A stretch of DNA of 64,000 bases, taken from assembly GCA_905202215.1 (NCBI GenBank), contig CAJKRG010000009.1, positions 15,198 through 79,197 on the forward strand. Direction: 5' to 3'. Origin of the DNA: an uncultured Porphyromonadaceae bacterium (GTDB lineage: Bacteria; Bacteroidota; Bacteroidia; Bacteroidales; Muribaculaceae). Below the pieces are notes generated by a model, which saw nothing but the letters and a program-made list of their open reading frames with translations, did no database searches and was not told the origin of the DNA. A program made the translations under genes and the position numbers. Positions 42,976 to 52,103 of this stretch are shown piece after piece. Positions within the stretch are counted from its first letter, which is position 1. The number at the start of each line of letters is the position of its first letter.

Positions 42976-44988
42976 ATGAATTTGAAAAGATATATTGTGT
43001 TTGCCGTCGCACTCGGTTGTGCGGTGGTGTCAAGGGCTATTACTCTCGAGCCTGGAAATTTCCGTATCGTAATGCCTGCAAACAGTCCGGAGCCCGAAAT
43101 GCTTGCCGCCAGAAGTGTTGCACGCGATTTTGGAAAAGTGATGCACTGGATTCCCGACATCGACAGCGTTGCCTCTGCCGGCATGACAAATATCAGGGTG
43201 GTGGACGCCGCTGTTGCCGGAGAGCGGGGCATACGCAGTCTCGACGGTTTCGAAAGCCATCGCATCTATGTCGATGGCGACGATATTGTGCTTGCCGGCA
43301 AGGATATGCGAGGTGCTATCTACGCTCTGTATTCGTTTTCGGAGAAATTTCTCGGAGTGCCTCCGCTGTGGTATTTCAGCAGTTGGGTGCCCGAATACAA
43401 GAACAGGATTGAGTTTCCGGATAATTACGACTGCCTCGAAAAATCGCCGGAAGTGAGATTCCGAGCCTGGTTTCCTAATGACGAAGACCTTCTGAATCCA
43501 TGGCGCGAGAAGAGTCAGCAGAACGATGAGCTGTGGCTGGAGACAATGCTGCGGCTTAAGCTGAATACGGTCGAATTCGGCCCGACGGTGACTTATCCCG
43601 ATTATAAAATGAGCCATAATGCCGATTTACTGCGGAAATACGGCCTTGTGCTGACTTCGCATCATATGGTGGGTCTCAACAACAGTTTCGCCAATTGGGA
43701 GAAGTACTGGGAGCAGGTGCGAGGCATGAAGGCGCCGGAGCTTAAACTCGCCAATCTCGACGCCATGAAGGAGTTCTGGGCCTACAACATAGAGACCATC
43801 ATGCGCAACGACCAGGAAAACCTATGGCAGATAGCATTCCGCGGCCGCACCGACGAGCCTTTCTGGAATATTTTCCCCGATTCGCCCGAGGGCGAAAAGG
43901 AGCGTGCCGAGGTCATCAACAAAATGGTGCGTATCCAGTATGATATGATACGTGAGGCCACCGGCGAGGACGACCCCTTCGTGAGAATGACTTTCTACGA
44001 CGAGCTGTCCGACCTTCTCGCCAAAGGTTATCTCGAGCCTCCGGCCGCGAGCAATATGCTGTGGACTTTTGTGGCCGGCCGACGCGACCACTACCCCTAC
44101 GACGACCTGGTGAACTACGATTTTTCCAAGCCGATGCAGCTGGGCTATTACATGAATCTTCAGTTCACCTCCACCGGCGCACATCTCGCTCCGGCAGAAA
44201 GTCCGTGGAAGATGGAACAGAACTATCGCTATGTGGCATCGCGAGGTCCGCTGCGTTTCAGCGTTGTCAATGCCGGCAATATACGCGAGTTTGTGATGGA
44301 AATGTCGGCCAATGCGGCCATGATGTGGGATATGGAGACATACGACACCGATTCTTTCCTGAAATCTTTCTGTGCCCGGTATTACGGCGAGGAATTTGCC
44401 GGCGATATAGCGGAGTTATACCGCGATTATTATAATGCCTACTGGCTTCAGCGCCCTTCGGAATTTCCGGGAATGGACCGCCAGTTCATATTCCAGGACC
44501 TCAGGCATGCCCAGGTTCTTAACCAGGTGTTGCGGCGGTTCGACGACTTTAATCCGAATCCGCTGTCTGATATAGGATTCGAGCGTGTCAAAGGCCGTTC
44601 GTTCCGTCTTGTCACCGACAATCAGGTCGATGAAATCATATCAGGCATGGAGCAGAGTTCGCCCCGTTTCCGGGCTGTGGCGCAGCGTTGCGATGAAATG
44701 AACCGACGTCTGCCTGTTTCCAGACAGCGGTTCTTCTACGATAATCTGTCATGCTATGCCCACTATATGGCGTCGCTCTCTGAAGGTGTCGGCCATTTCC
44801 TTAAGGCCTACAGAGGCGACGATGACCCCGGACAGCATCTCGTCGCGGCGCATGGCTGTCTCAAAGATGCCCGCAGAGCTCTGCTGAGCTCGCAGCACGG
44901 CGTTTTCGACACATGGTACGAAACCGACCGTCTTTTCAATCTCAATGAAAAAATAGAGGCTCTCGGCCGCCTCGTGAGCCGCCCTTAG
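42976..44988 (+). CDS. Glycoside hydrolase family 115-like protein (alpha-glucuronidase family), short
   Basis: 670 residues with a signal peptide (VFAVALGCAVVSRAI). An N-terminal alpha/beta domain (about 25-140, typical of enzymes that precede a TIM barrel, with AGKDMRGAIYALYSFSEKFLG) and a barrel containing KYGLVLTSHHMVGLNNSFANWEKYW and LWQIAFRGRTDEPFW, patterns of GH115 enzymes that release glucuronic acid from xylan or related glycans. Usual family length is well above 800; the C-terminal sandwich domains are missing. The stop overlaps the sufS stop by 3 bases (convergent). Confidence 0.8.
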   Translation: MNLKRYIVFAVALGCAVVSRAITLEPGNFRIVMPANSPEPEMLAARSVARDFGKVMHWIPDIDSVASAGMTNIRVVDAAVAGERGIRSLDGFESHRIYVDGDDIVLAGKDMRGAIYALYSFSEKFLGVPPLWYFSSWVPEYKNRIEFPDNYDCLEKSPEVRFRAWFPNDEDLLNPWREKSQQNDELWLETMLRLKLNTVEFGPTVTYPDYKMSHNADLLRKYGLVLTSHHMVGLNNSFANWEKYWEQVRGMKAPELKLANLDAMKEFWAYNIETIMRNDQENLWQIAFRGRTDEPFWNIFPDSPEGEKERAEVINKMVRIQYDMIREATGEDDPFVRMTFYDELSDLLAKGYLEPPAASNMLWTFVAGRRDHYPYDDLVNYDFSKPMQLGYYMNLQFTSTGAHLAPAESPWKMEQNYRYVASRGPLRFSVVNAGNIREFVMEMSANAAMMWDMETYDTDSFLKSFCARYYGEEFAGDIAELYRDYYNAYWLQRPSEFPGMDRQFIFQDLRHAQVLNQVLRRFDDFNPNPLSDIGFERVKGRSFRLVTDNQVDEIISGMEQSSPRFRAVAQRCDEMNRRLPVSRQRFFYDNLSCYAHYMASLSEGVGHFLKAYRGDDDPGQHLVAAHGCLKDARRALLSSQHGVFDTWYETDRLFNLNEKIEALGRLVSRP

Positions 44989-46208
44989 GCGAGCATGGCG
45001 GCGGCGCGGCGGAGGGCGGCGGCGAAGGCATCTACTTCGGCCTCGGTGTTGTAGAGGGCAAATGAGGCGCGGACTGTGCCTTCGATGCCGAAGCGTTCCA
45101 TCAGCGGCTGGGCGCAGTGGTGGCCTGTGCGTACCTCAATGCCCATCTGGTCGAGGAGTACGCCTGTGTCGTAGTGGTGGGCGTCGCCGACCAGAAACGA
45201 CAGTATGGCGGATTTGCCGGGCGCTGTCCCGTATATGCGCAGGCCGGGAATTGTGGAGATAGCTTCGGTAGCGCGTGCGAGGAGCATTTCCTCGTGAGCC
45301 GCGATACGGCTTATGCCGACATTCTCGATGTAGTCTATCGCCTTGGTGAGAGCTGCAGCGTCGATGAAGTCGGGTGTCCCGGCCTCGAATTTGTAGGGAA
45401 GGTCGGCCCAGGTGGTGCCTGAGAAGCTGACATGGCCTATCATCTCGCCTCCACCCTGATATGGAGGCATGGCTTCCAGAAGGTCGCGGCGCCCGTAGAG
45501 TATGCCTACTCCTGTGGGGCCGTACATTTTGTGAGATGAAAACGCATAGAAGTCGGCGCCGAGTGCTTTTACGTCGATTTTTTCGTGGGCTACAGCCTGA
45601 GCGCCGTCTACACAGACCACGGCACCGTGTCCATGGGCGTATGCGGCCATTTCGGCTACTGGATTGACCGTGCCGAGTACATTCGATATGTGACAGAATG
45701 ATACTAAGCGGGTGCGCGGTGTGAAGAGAGAGCGGTATGCGTCGAGATCGAGGACACCGCGATCGTCGCAAGGCACAACTTTTATTACCACTCCGCGGCG
45801 CCCTGCGAGCAGCTGCCATGGCACGATATTGGAGTGATGTTCCATGACTGTGAGAATGATCTCGTCGCCTTCGTTCAGAAGCTCGCCATACGAGGATGCC
45901 ACGAGATTGATACTCTCTGTGGTTCCCCGCGTGAAGATGATCTCCTCGGTCGAATCCGCGCCGATGAATGCTCTGACACGCTCGCGGGCGCCCTCCATTG
46001 CCGCTGTGGCTTTCTGCGAGAGGCAGTGCACGCCACGGTGTACGTTGGCTTTTGAGTGCGTGTACAGTCGTTCTATCTCCTCGACCACCTGACGCGGTGT
46101 CTGCGATGTTGCGGTATTGTCGAGATAGATAAGCGGTTTGCCGTAAACAGTGTCGGCGAGTATCGGAAAGTCGTGGCGCAGTGCCTCGACGTCGTGGATT
46201 TCTTTCAT
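44985..46208 (-). CDS. sufS: Cysteine desulfurase SufS
   Basis: Pyridoxal-phosphate enzyme that supplies sulfur for Fe-S cluster assembly. 407 residues from MKEIHDVEALRHDFPIL. PLP lysine K237 (FSSHKMYGP), catalytic Cys365 (RTGHHCAQP) on the short loop typical of the SufS group. Starts inside the sufD stop (ATGA). Last gene of the suf operon; no sufE or sufU is seen nearby. Confidence 0.97.
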   Translation of the reverse strand: MKEIHDVEALRHDFPILADTVYGKPLIYLDNTATSQTPRQVVEEIERLYTHSKANVHRGVHCLSQKATAAMEGARERVRAFIGADSTEEIIFTRGTTESINLVASSYGELLNEGDEIILTVMEHHSNIVPWQLLAGRRGVVIKVVPCDDRGVLDLDAYRSLFTPRTRLVSFCHISNVLGTVNPVAEMAAYAHGHGAVVCVDGAQAVAHEKIDVKALGADFYAFSSHKMYGPTGVGILYGRRDLLEAMPPYQGGGEMIGHVSFSGTTWADLPYKFEAGTPDFIDAAALTKAIDYIENVGISRIAAHEEMLLARATEAISTIPGLRIYGTAPGKSAILSFLVGDAHHYDTGVLLDQMGIEVRTGHHCAQPLMERFGIEGTVRASFALYNTEAEVDAFAAALRRAAAMLA

Positions 46209-47584
46209 TCTGCAGTAGATTGATTGTGGCATGCGGTGGCGCATGTGTTGCAGTCGGCCGAAGCGCCTGAAAGGCGTTTCTCGACAAGGATATGGAGGCG
46301 CTGACGCAATACCTCGAACGATATGTTGTCGATCACATCGACCATAAAGGCCTGTGTGAGCATGCGTTTTGCTTCGTCGCGTGGTATGCCGCGGGTTTCC
46401 ATGTAGAAGAGGGCGCGCTCATCGAGCTGTCCTGTAGTGGCACCGTGGCTGCACTTCACCTCGTCGCAGTAGATCTCGAGCTGGGGCGAGGCCTCCATGC
46501 GAGCCGCAGGCGATTCGAGGATATTGCGGTTTGTCTGTGCCGCATCGGTGAAACGGGCTGATTCCTCGACAATGATGCGTCCTCCGAAGGCTCCGCGGGC
46601 ATTGTCGAAAAGTGCGTTTTTGAATACCTGACGGCTGGTGCAGTGCGTGCCGGTATGGCGCAGCACCACACTGTCGGAGCAGATCTGATCGCCCGACATG
46701 ATCGCCAGGCCGCTGAGCGATGTATGGGCGTGGTCGCCGGGAACGTCGATCTCGAATTCGTTGCGGCTGACGCCTCCGCTGAGAAAATCGGTGTTGACTG
46801 TCAGGCGCGAATCCCTTTCCTGTATCGCGCGGAGACGGAAGAGACGACGTGTTGCCGCCGACGACTCCTCGATGTCGTAGAACTCAACTTCGGCGCCGGC
46901 GTCGGCCTGTATGTGTACTCTCTGAAGATTGAGATGATGCACATCTGGTGTCTGGCTGTGGTCACACAGGAGTATCTTCACTTTCGACCCCTCGCAGGCA
47001 TGCACGAGGAGGCGCCGCGGTGTGAGCATGGGTACCGGCGAATTGAAGATGTTGACAATCTGCACGGCTTTGTCGACTTCGGTATGCGGTGCCACGCGGA
47101 CGTAGATGCCGTCGTGGGTCAGGGCGTCGGAAATCGCGTCGGCGATATCTCCGTTTTCTCCGCTTTCGGCAAGCATGGCTGCGGCATCATCGGTGAATTC
47201 GGCCGGAACCTGCCGCAGGCTGCATACGGTGAGACCTTGCGGGAGATTGCGCTGCAGAATGTCGGTGGGCCTGAATATATCGTTGGCGACGACAGCGAGG
47301 AGGCTGTTGAGCTGTGGCACACCGCAGCGGAAAGATGCGGCGACGTCGGCTGTCATCGGCACACGGGCTATGTTGACGCCATAGTCGGGAGCGAAGAGTG
47401 TGTCGAGGCGGCATTCCGGAATCTCGCCCGGAGCGGCCTTGTATGCCTCCATGGCCTCCGGCATGGCCGTCTCTCCCTTGAGATTGATCTGCGCCAGATG
47501 TGCCGGCCGGTCGTTGGCCAGTACGGCGCCGTGATCCCGCACGAGGGCGAGGTATTGGGCGAATGCTTTGTCAGGCTTGCTCAT
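46205..47584 (-). CDS. sufD: Fe-S assembly scaffold subunit SufD
   Basis: 459 residues from MSKPDKAFAQY, a start that overlaps the sufC end by 14 bases; the extension to 47611 is unlikely. Family features: beta-helix core (SGLAIMSGDQICSDSVVLRH) and a helical C terminus containing VKCSHGATTGQLDERALFYM. Partner of SufB and SufC in the SufBCD complex. Confidence 0.96.
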   Translation of the reverse strand: MSKPDKAFAQYLALVRDHGAVLANDRPAHLAQINLKGETAMPEAMEAYKAAPGEIPECRLDTLFAPDYGVNIARVPMTADVAASFRCGVPQLNSLLAVVANDIFRPTDILQRNLPQGLTVCSLRQVPAEFTDDAAAMLAESGENGDIADAISDALTHDGIYVRVAPHTEVDKAVQIVNIFNSPVPMLTPRRLLVHACEGSKVKILLCDHSQTPDVHHLNLQRVHIQADAGAEVEFYDIEESSAATRRLFRLRAIQERDSRLTVNTDFLSGGVSRNEFEIDVPGDHAHTSLSGLAIMSGDQICSDSVVLRHTGTHCTSRQVFKNALFDNARGAFGGRIIVEESARFTDAAQTNRNILESPAARMEASPQLEIYCDEVKCSHGATTGQLDERALFYMETRGIPRDEAKRMLTQAFMVDVIDNISFEVLRQRLHILVEKRLSGASADCNTCATACHNQSTAE

Positions 47585-48341
47585 TGTCAACCTCCTGTTT
47601 AATCCAGTCATAGCCCTTTTCTTCGAGTTCGAGAGCCAGTTCGGGGCCGCCGGTGTGGACTATTCGGCCCTTGTAGAGAATATGTACGTAGTCGGGCTTG
47701 ATGTAGTCGAGAAGACGCTGGTAGTGTGTGATGACTATAGTGGCGTTTTTGTCGGTCTTCAGTTTGTTGACGCCGCCGGCCACAATGCGGAGCGCGTCGA
47801 TGTCGAGACCGCTGTCGGTCTCGTCGAGAATAGCGACGCGGGGTTCGAGCATTGCCATCTGGAAGATCTCGTTACGCTTTTTCTCGCCTCCTGAGAAGCC
47901 TTCGTTGACCGAGCGGGATGCGAGTTTGTTGTCAAGCTCGACAACGGCGCGTTTCTGGCGCATGGTCTTCAGGAATTCGGCGGCGCTCATCGGTTCGAGA
48001 CCGAGATACTTGCGTTTGGCGTTGATAGCCGCGCGCATGAAGTTGACCATGGTCACTCCAGGAATCTCCACCGGATACTGGAAGGACAGAAACAGACCCT
48101 CGTGCGAACGGTCTTCGGGGCTGAGGGCCAGCAGATCGGTTCCCGCGAGCGTGGCCGATCCGCCGAGGACGGTAAAACGCGGGTCGCCGGCAAGAACCCC
48201 CGACAGGGTACTCTTGCCCGAACCGTTCGGACCCATTATGGCGTGAACTTCGCCCGGGCGCACGGTGAGATTGATGCCGCGCAGTATTTCCTTGCCGTCG
48301 ATTCCGGCACGCAGATTTTCAACTTTCAGTAAATCTTCCAT
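47571..48341 (-). CDS. sufC: Fe-S assembly ATPase SufC
   Basis: ABC-type ATPase that drives the SufBCD scaffold. 256 residues: Walker A GPNGSGKST, ABC signature FSGGEKKRNEI (K-rich form specific to SufC), Walker B AILDETDSGLDID, and VITHYQR. Stands between sufB and sufD. Confidence 0.98.
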   Translation of the reverse strand: MEDLLKVENLRAGIDGKEILRGINLTVRPGEVHAIMGPNGSGKSTLSGVLAGDPRFTVLGGSATLAGTDLLALSPEDRSHEGLFLSFQYPVEIPGVTMVNFMRAAINAKRKYLGLEPMSAAEFLKTMRQKRAVVELDNKLASRSVNEGFSGGEKKRNEIFQMAMLEPRVAILDETDSGLDIDALRIVAGGVNKLKTDKNATIVITHYQRLLDYIKPDYVHILYKGRIVHTGGPELALELEEKGYDWIKQEVDNEQA

Positions 48342-48380
48342 ATATAGTGTTCAATTCATTTCGATGTTTGTAAAGGCAGA

Positions 48381-48397
48381 AGCCTCCGCAGGAGGCT
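48381..48397. repeat. Small hairpin between sufB and sufC
   Basis: AGCCTCC, loop GCA, GGAGGCT (7-base perfect stem) in the 80-base sufB-sufC gap. No T tract after it on the minus strand, so an mRNA stability or processing role is more likely than termination. Confidence 0.6.
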
Positions 48398-48421
48398 GTT
48401 GGATTGATAAACCTCTGCTTA

Positions 48422-49888
48422 TCAGCCGACGGAGCCTTCGAGGGTTATGGCCAGCAGTTTCTGGGCTTCGACGGCGAACTCCATGGGGAGTTTGTTCATC
48501 ACCTCTTTGGCGTATCCGTTCACAATCAGCGCTATGGCCTCTTCAGTGGGTATGCCGCGCTGGTTGCAATAAAATATCTGATCTTCCGATATTTTGGAGG
48601 TTGTGGCTTCGTGCTCTACCACGGCGGAACTGTTGGCGACATCGATTACCGGGAAGGTATGTGCTCCGCAGGTGCCGCTGAGCAGCAGCGAGTCGCACTG
48701 GGTATAGTTGCGCACGCCTTCGGCCTTGGGCGCTACTTTGACCAGGCCACGGTAGCTGTTCTGGCTGTGACCGGCCGAAATGCCTTTGCTGACTATGGTC
48801 GAGGTCGTGTTCGAACCGATGTGTATCATCTTTGTGCCTGTATCGGCCTGCTGACGGTTGTTGGTCACGGCCACGGAGTAGAACTCGCCGACGGAGCCTT
48901 CGCCTGCCAGTATGCACGACGGATACTTCCATGTGATGGCCGATCCGGTCTCTACCTGAGTCCACGAAAGTTTGGAATAGTCGCCGCGGCAGAGTCCGCG
49001 TTTGGTCACGAAGTTGTAGACGCCTCCTCGGCCCTCGGCGTCACCGGCATACCAGTTCTGTACGGTTGAATATTTGACTTCGGCACGCTCCTCGACGATG
49101 ATTTCGACGATGGCGGCGTGTAGCTGGTTCTCGTCGCGCATGGGGGCCGTGCAGCCTTCGAGATAGCTCACGTAGGCTTCGTCGTCGGCTACGATGAGGG
49201 TACGCTCGAACTGGCCTGTGCCTGCGGAGTTGATACGGAAATAGGTCGACAGTTCCATCGGGCAGCGCACACCCTTGGGAATGTAGACAAACGAGCCGTC
49301 GGAGAATACTGCCGAATTAAGCGCGGCATAGAAATTGTCGCGGTAGCTCACCACCTTGCCGAGATATTTGCGCACAAGGTCGGGATATTCGCGCACGGCT
49401 TCGCTGAAGGAACAGAACACTATGCCGAGTTCGGCAAGGCGTTCGCGATGGGTGGTGCGCACCGACACGGAGTCGAGCACGGCATCTACGGCCATTCCCG
49501 ACAATGCTTTCTGCTCTTCGAGGGGAATGCCGAGGCGGTTGAAGGTGTCGAGCAGCTGCGGGTCTACCTCGTCGAGATTTTTCGGCCCTTCCTTCTTTTT
49601 AGGCGCGGCATAGTAGCTGATGGCCTGGAAGTCGATTGGCGGAATGTCGAGGTGTGCCCATGTGGGCGGCTCGAGTGTGAGCCAGTAGCGGTAGGCCTGC
49701 AGGCGGAAGTCGAGCAGCCATTCAGGCTCTCCCTTTAGCTGCGATATGCGGCGGATCACATCCTCGTTTAGGCCGGCGGGTATGATGTCGGTATCGATGT
49801 CGGATGTGAAACCATATTTATATTCTCCCGATGTGGCGCGGGCTATGACCTTGCTGTCGTCTTCGGGTATGTGTTGAGTCTCGTTCAT
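48422..49888 (-). CDS. sufB: Fe-S assembly scaffold subunit SufB
   Basis: 488 residues; beta-helix core protein binding the nascent cluster. Family features: [75 protein letters not shown], and [17 protein letters not shown] near the end. First of the sufBCDS genes, 34 bases after cvpA. Confidence 0.98.
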   Translation of the reverse strand: MNETQHIPEDDSKVIARATSGEYKYGFTSDIDTDIIPAGLNEDVIRRISQLKGEPEWLLDFRLQAYRYWLTLEPPTWAHLDIPPIDFQAISYYAAPKKKEGPKNLDEVDPQLLDTFNRLGIPLEEQKALSGMAVDAVLDSVSVRTTHRERLAELGIVFCSFSEAVREYPDLVRKYLGKVVSYRDNFYAALNSAVFSDGSFVYIPKGVRCPMELSTYFRINSAGTGQFERTLIVADDEAYVSYLEGCTAPMRDENQLHAAIVEIIVEERAEVKYSTVQNWYAGDAEGRGGVYNFVTKRGLCRGDYSKLSWTQVETGSAITWKYPSCILAGEGSVGEFYSVAVTNNRQQADTGTKMIHIGSNTTSTIVSKGISAGHSQNSYRGLVKVAPKAEGVRNYTQCDSLLLSGTCGAHTFPVIDVANSSAVVEHEATTSKISEDQIFYCNQRGIPTEEAIALIVNGYAKEVMNKLPMEFAVEAQKLLAITLEGSVG

Positions 49889-49922
49889 ATCAAAGGATAA
49901 ACGGCACGGGGGCCTCGAGGGT

Positions 49923-50396
49923 TTAGTCGCTTATATATCCGGCCAGGGCCGGGGCTATTTTTACCGTCGCCGCGCGCCATGGCTTGGCCGGATTGCAGAA
50001 TGTGCCTCTGTCAGAAGGGCACACGGCGAAATATACGTTGAGCAGTATGCTCGTTATGATGAGCCATTCGGCAATGCGGAACGCGGCTCCGGCAATGCGG
50101 TCGAATGGCCGCAGGTGCATTGCCGATACGGCGGCTCCGAAAAGACGCGCGAGCAGCCAGACACCGAAATAGGTGGCTACGAATACCAGCGCATAGCATA
50201 GCACACGGAGTGTGGTCTCATGCTCCGATCCGTGGCTCACCAGCGCATCGGCTATGGTGCCGCCGAAAAAGCGGCATACTATGATAGCCGCGAGCAATGC
50301 CGCGATAGCGCCTATCTGGGCCACGATGCCGCGCATGGCGCCCGTGACGGCCGCTATGATTACGATTGCAAGCAGAATGATGTCGGTTAAAGCCAT
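49923..50396 (-). CDS. CvpA family membrane protein
   Basis: 157 residues from the ATG at 50396 (a TTG two codons earlier is an unlikely start). Four membrane segments (about 4-24, 28-46, 62-84, 104-122) and the CvpA pattern [19 protein letters not shown]. Relatives affect colicin V export, purine-linked growth and bile tolerance; the precise role is unknown. First gene before sufB. Confidence 0.9.
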   Translation of the reverse strand: MALTDIILLAIVIIAAVTGAMRGIVAQIGAIAALLAAIIVCRFFGGTIADALVSHGSEHETTLRVLCYALVFVATYFGVWLLARLFGAAVSAMHLRPFDRIAGAAFRIAEWLIITSILLNVYFAVCPSDRGTFCNPAKPWRAATVKIAPALAGYISD

Positions 50397-50416
50397 ATAC
50401 AACAGTTTTCAAACCG

Positions 50417-50424
50417 CAAAATTA
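50417..50424 (-). promoter_or_regulatory. -7 promoter box of the cvpA-suf operon
   Basis: Minus strand reads TAATTTTG, matching TAnnTTTG, 20 bases before the cvpA start. Confidence 0.55.
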
Positions 50425-50844
50425 CAAAATTCCCCCAATATCTATATCAGTATTTCTGTGTCATCTCCGTATTTCTGGATGGAAACGTTTCGGCGGGAGG
50501 ATTACGTGTTGGTTTATGGCGTCCGGTGGGGATTTTGGCAAGATGTATGATTCAATATTGTGAAAAGAAGTTATATGGTGCAATTTTGTTGATTATCTTT
50601 ATATTTTGTGTTGAATATTGTTCTGTGCTTCCTTTTGTTTGTGTATTTTCTTTTTTAGTTTTACTGATAGTCAGTGGTGTATGTATGGGATATTTGTCGC
50701 CGATCTTTGTAGGTTAGTTGAAAAACAAGAAACACAACGCTTAAATTATGGTGTATTGTGTTGCAGAAGTCAATTATTATTTGTTATTTTGCGGCAAAGT
50801 GCTAAATAGATTGATTGTTTTATTATCTAAAAATTTCAAGCCAA
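50425..50844. other. AT-rich 420-base intergenic region without a supported gene
   Basis: Markedly AT-richer than its surroundings. The only sizeable frame (50526-50717, plus) encodes 63 hydrophobic residues with no recognised family or clear promoter; it is not called as a gene. Presumably holds the promoter of the gene at 50845, although no consensus TAnnTTTG was found close to its start. Confidence 0.5.
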
Positions 50845-52086
50845 ATGTCACGAATCAAAATCATATCTCTTGCAGTCTGTGTCATTTTCGGTACTTCAGC
50901 TGCCATGGGCGCAATAACATTGAAGCCAAAAGCCATTCAGGCAGCTCCGAAAGTACTTGATGTCTATTATCACACACCCGAAGGTGTGACATTCGCCGGC
51001 ATGGACAGTAATGGTGATTTCAAGGGCGATTATGCGTTCGCGCCTACAGGAAAGTGGCTTAATACGGTTGCAGAGACAAGTCCGGTATCGGCCGAATACA
51101 GCTGGTCATATCCGGTGTCTAAAAATGAATATGGAGTCGAGAAGATACTGACTTCCACAGCGGAGAAGTTCCAGTTCCGCATTAATGAAAAAGGCCTTTA
51201 TTCAGCGCCGGTTCTCACTGTGGAATCGGGGGGAGCCAATGCTTCGTATTCGCTGGCTGCCGATGGTATAAAGTATGGTGAATATGGAACATGGGATAAT
51301 TATGCGGTAAACTATCAGCCGGGACTCACAACAATTGTCGGTCAGGCCAACGAGATTCTGTCTACAAACGATCCGAACGCTACCGCATATCTGAATATGG
51401 TGATGGCAGGAGGTTTGTTTACAGATATATCCGTATATGGTTTCGGTGAGTCGTTCTATGACTGCGGCGATTTTTATCTTGAAGCTGTCAATGCCTTAGT
51501 TTACAGTGAAGAAAATATTACAGCCGATGATATTGCTGTAAAGGTGTTTCATCGTGAGAAGACAAGCGTGGATTACAATGTCGAGCTCGCTAAGCTTGAA
51601 ACCGACGAGGTGAAGCCTATCGGCGACAACCGCTACTATGTTTCCTTCAAGTGTGCCGATCCGGTGTTTGTCACTTCGGCAATGCAGGTGGTGGTGCTTC
51701 CGGCTGAAGGCCGAGCTACGCGCTTCTCACCGATGATGCCCTTACAGAAAAACTATCGGTCATCCAATATGGGCACGGCATCGCTTTATGCCACATTCAA
51801 ATTCACGGGAAAGAAAGCAAGCCTGCAGTGCATGGATTTCTTCGGTACTGAAGTGACCAATGACGATGACAGTTCAGCCGGCTTTCTCAATCACTGGGCA
51901 ATCGGCATCAAGGGATCATATGAAAAACCATTGTCAGGGGTCGAAAGTGTCGCTGTCGGTTTTCCCGAGGATGCCGATGTGCCGGTCTATAATATAGGCG
52001 GTGTCTGTGTCGGTTCAATAGACGATATGGATCGTCTGCCTGCCGGTATTTACATATCCAACGGTAAAAAAATAATCAAACGCTAA
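50845..52086 (+). CDS. Exported protein with type IX-like C-terminal tail, unknown
   Basis: 413 residues from MSRIKIISLAVCVIFGTSAAMG (signal peptide). The body is mostly beta-strand (VYYHTPEGVTFAGMDSNGDF, EYSWSYPVSKNEYG, TYATFKFTGKK). The end matches the short sorting-type tail, PVYNIGGVCVGSIDDMDRL then PAGIYISNGKKIIKR. Downstream neighbour 52104-53380 is a paralogue with the same layout. No function can be read; surface-exposed or exported by PorU-dependent secretion is plausible. Confidence 0.82.
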   Translation: MSRIKIISLAVCVIFGTSAAMGAITLKPKAIQAAPKVLDVYYHTPEGVTFAGMDSNGDFKGDYAFAPTGKWLNTVAETSPVSAEYSWSYPVSKNEYGVEKILTSTAEKFQFRINEKGLYSAPVLTVESGGANASYSLAADGIKYGEYGTWDNYAVNYQPGLTTIVGQANEILSTNDPNATAYLNMVMAGGLFTDISVYGFGESFYDCGDFYLEAVNALVYSEENITADDIAVKVFHREKTSVDYNVELAKLETDEVKPIGDNRYYVSFKCADPVFVTSAMQVVVLPAEGRATRFSPMMPLQKNYRSSNMGTASLYATFKFTGKKASLQCMDFFGTEVTNDDDSSAGFLNHWAIGIKGSYEKPLSGVESVAVGFPEDADVPVYNIGGVCVGSIDDMDRLPAGIYISNGKKIIKR

Positions 52087-52103
52087 TCCATAACACGTAT
52101 AGT

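Noticed and set aside
42810..43033. Extension of nadA upstream to 43033
   Set aside because: The first 89 residues have no similarity to quinolinate synthases, overlap the divergent GH115 gene and lie upstream of the mapped -7 box.
50526..50717. 63-residue hydrophobic frame in the AT-rich gap
   Set aside because: No family, no promoter at a suitable distance, and a hydrophobic bias is expected from AT-rich sequence.
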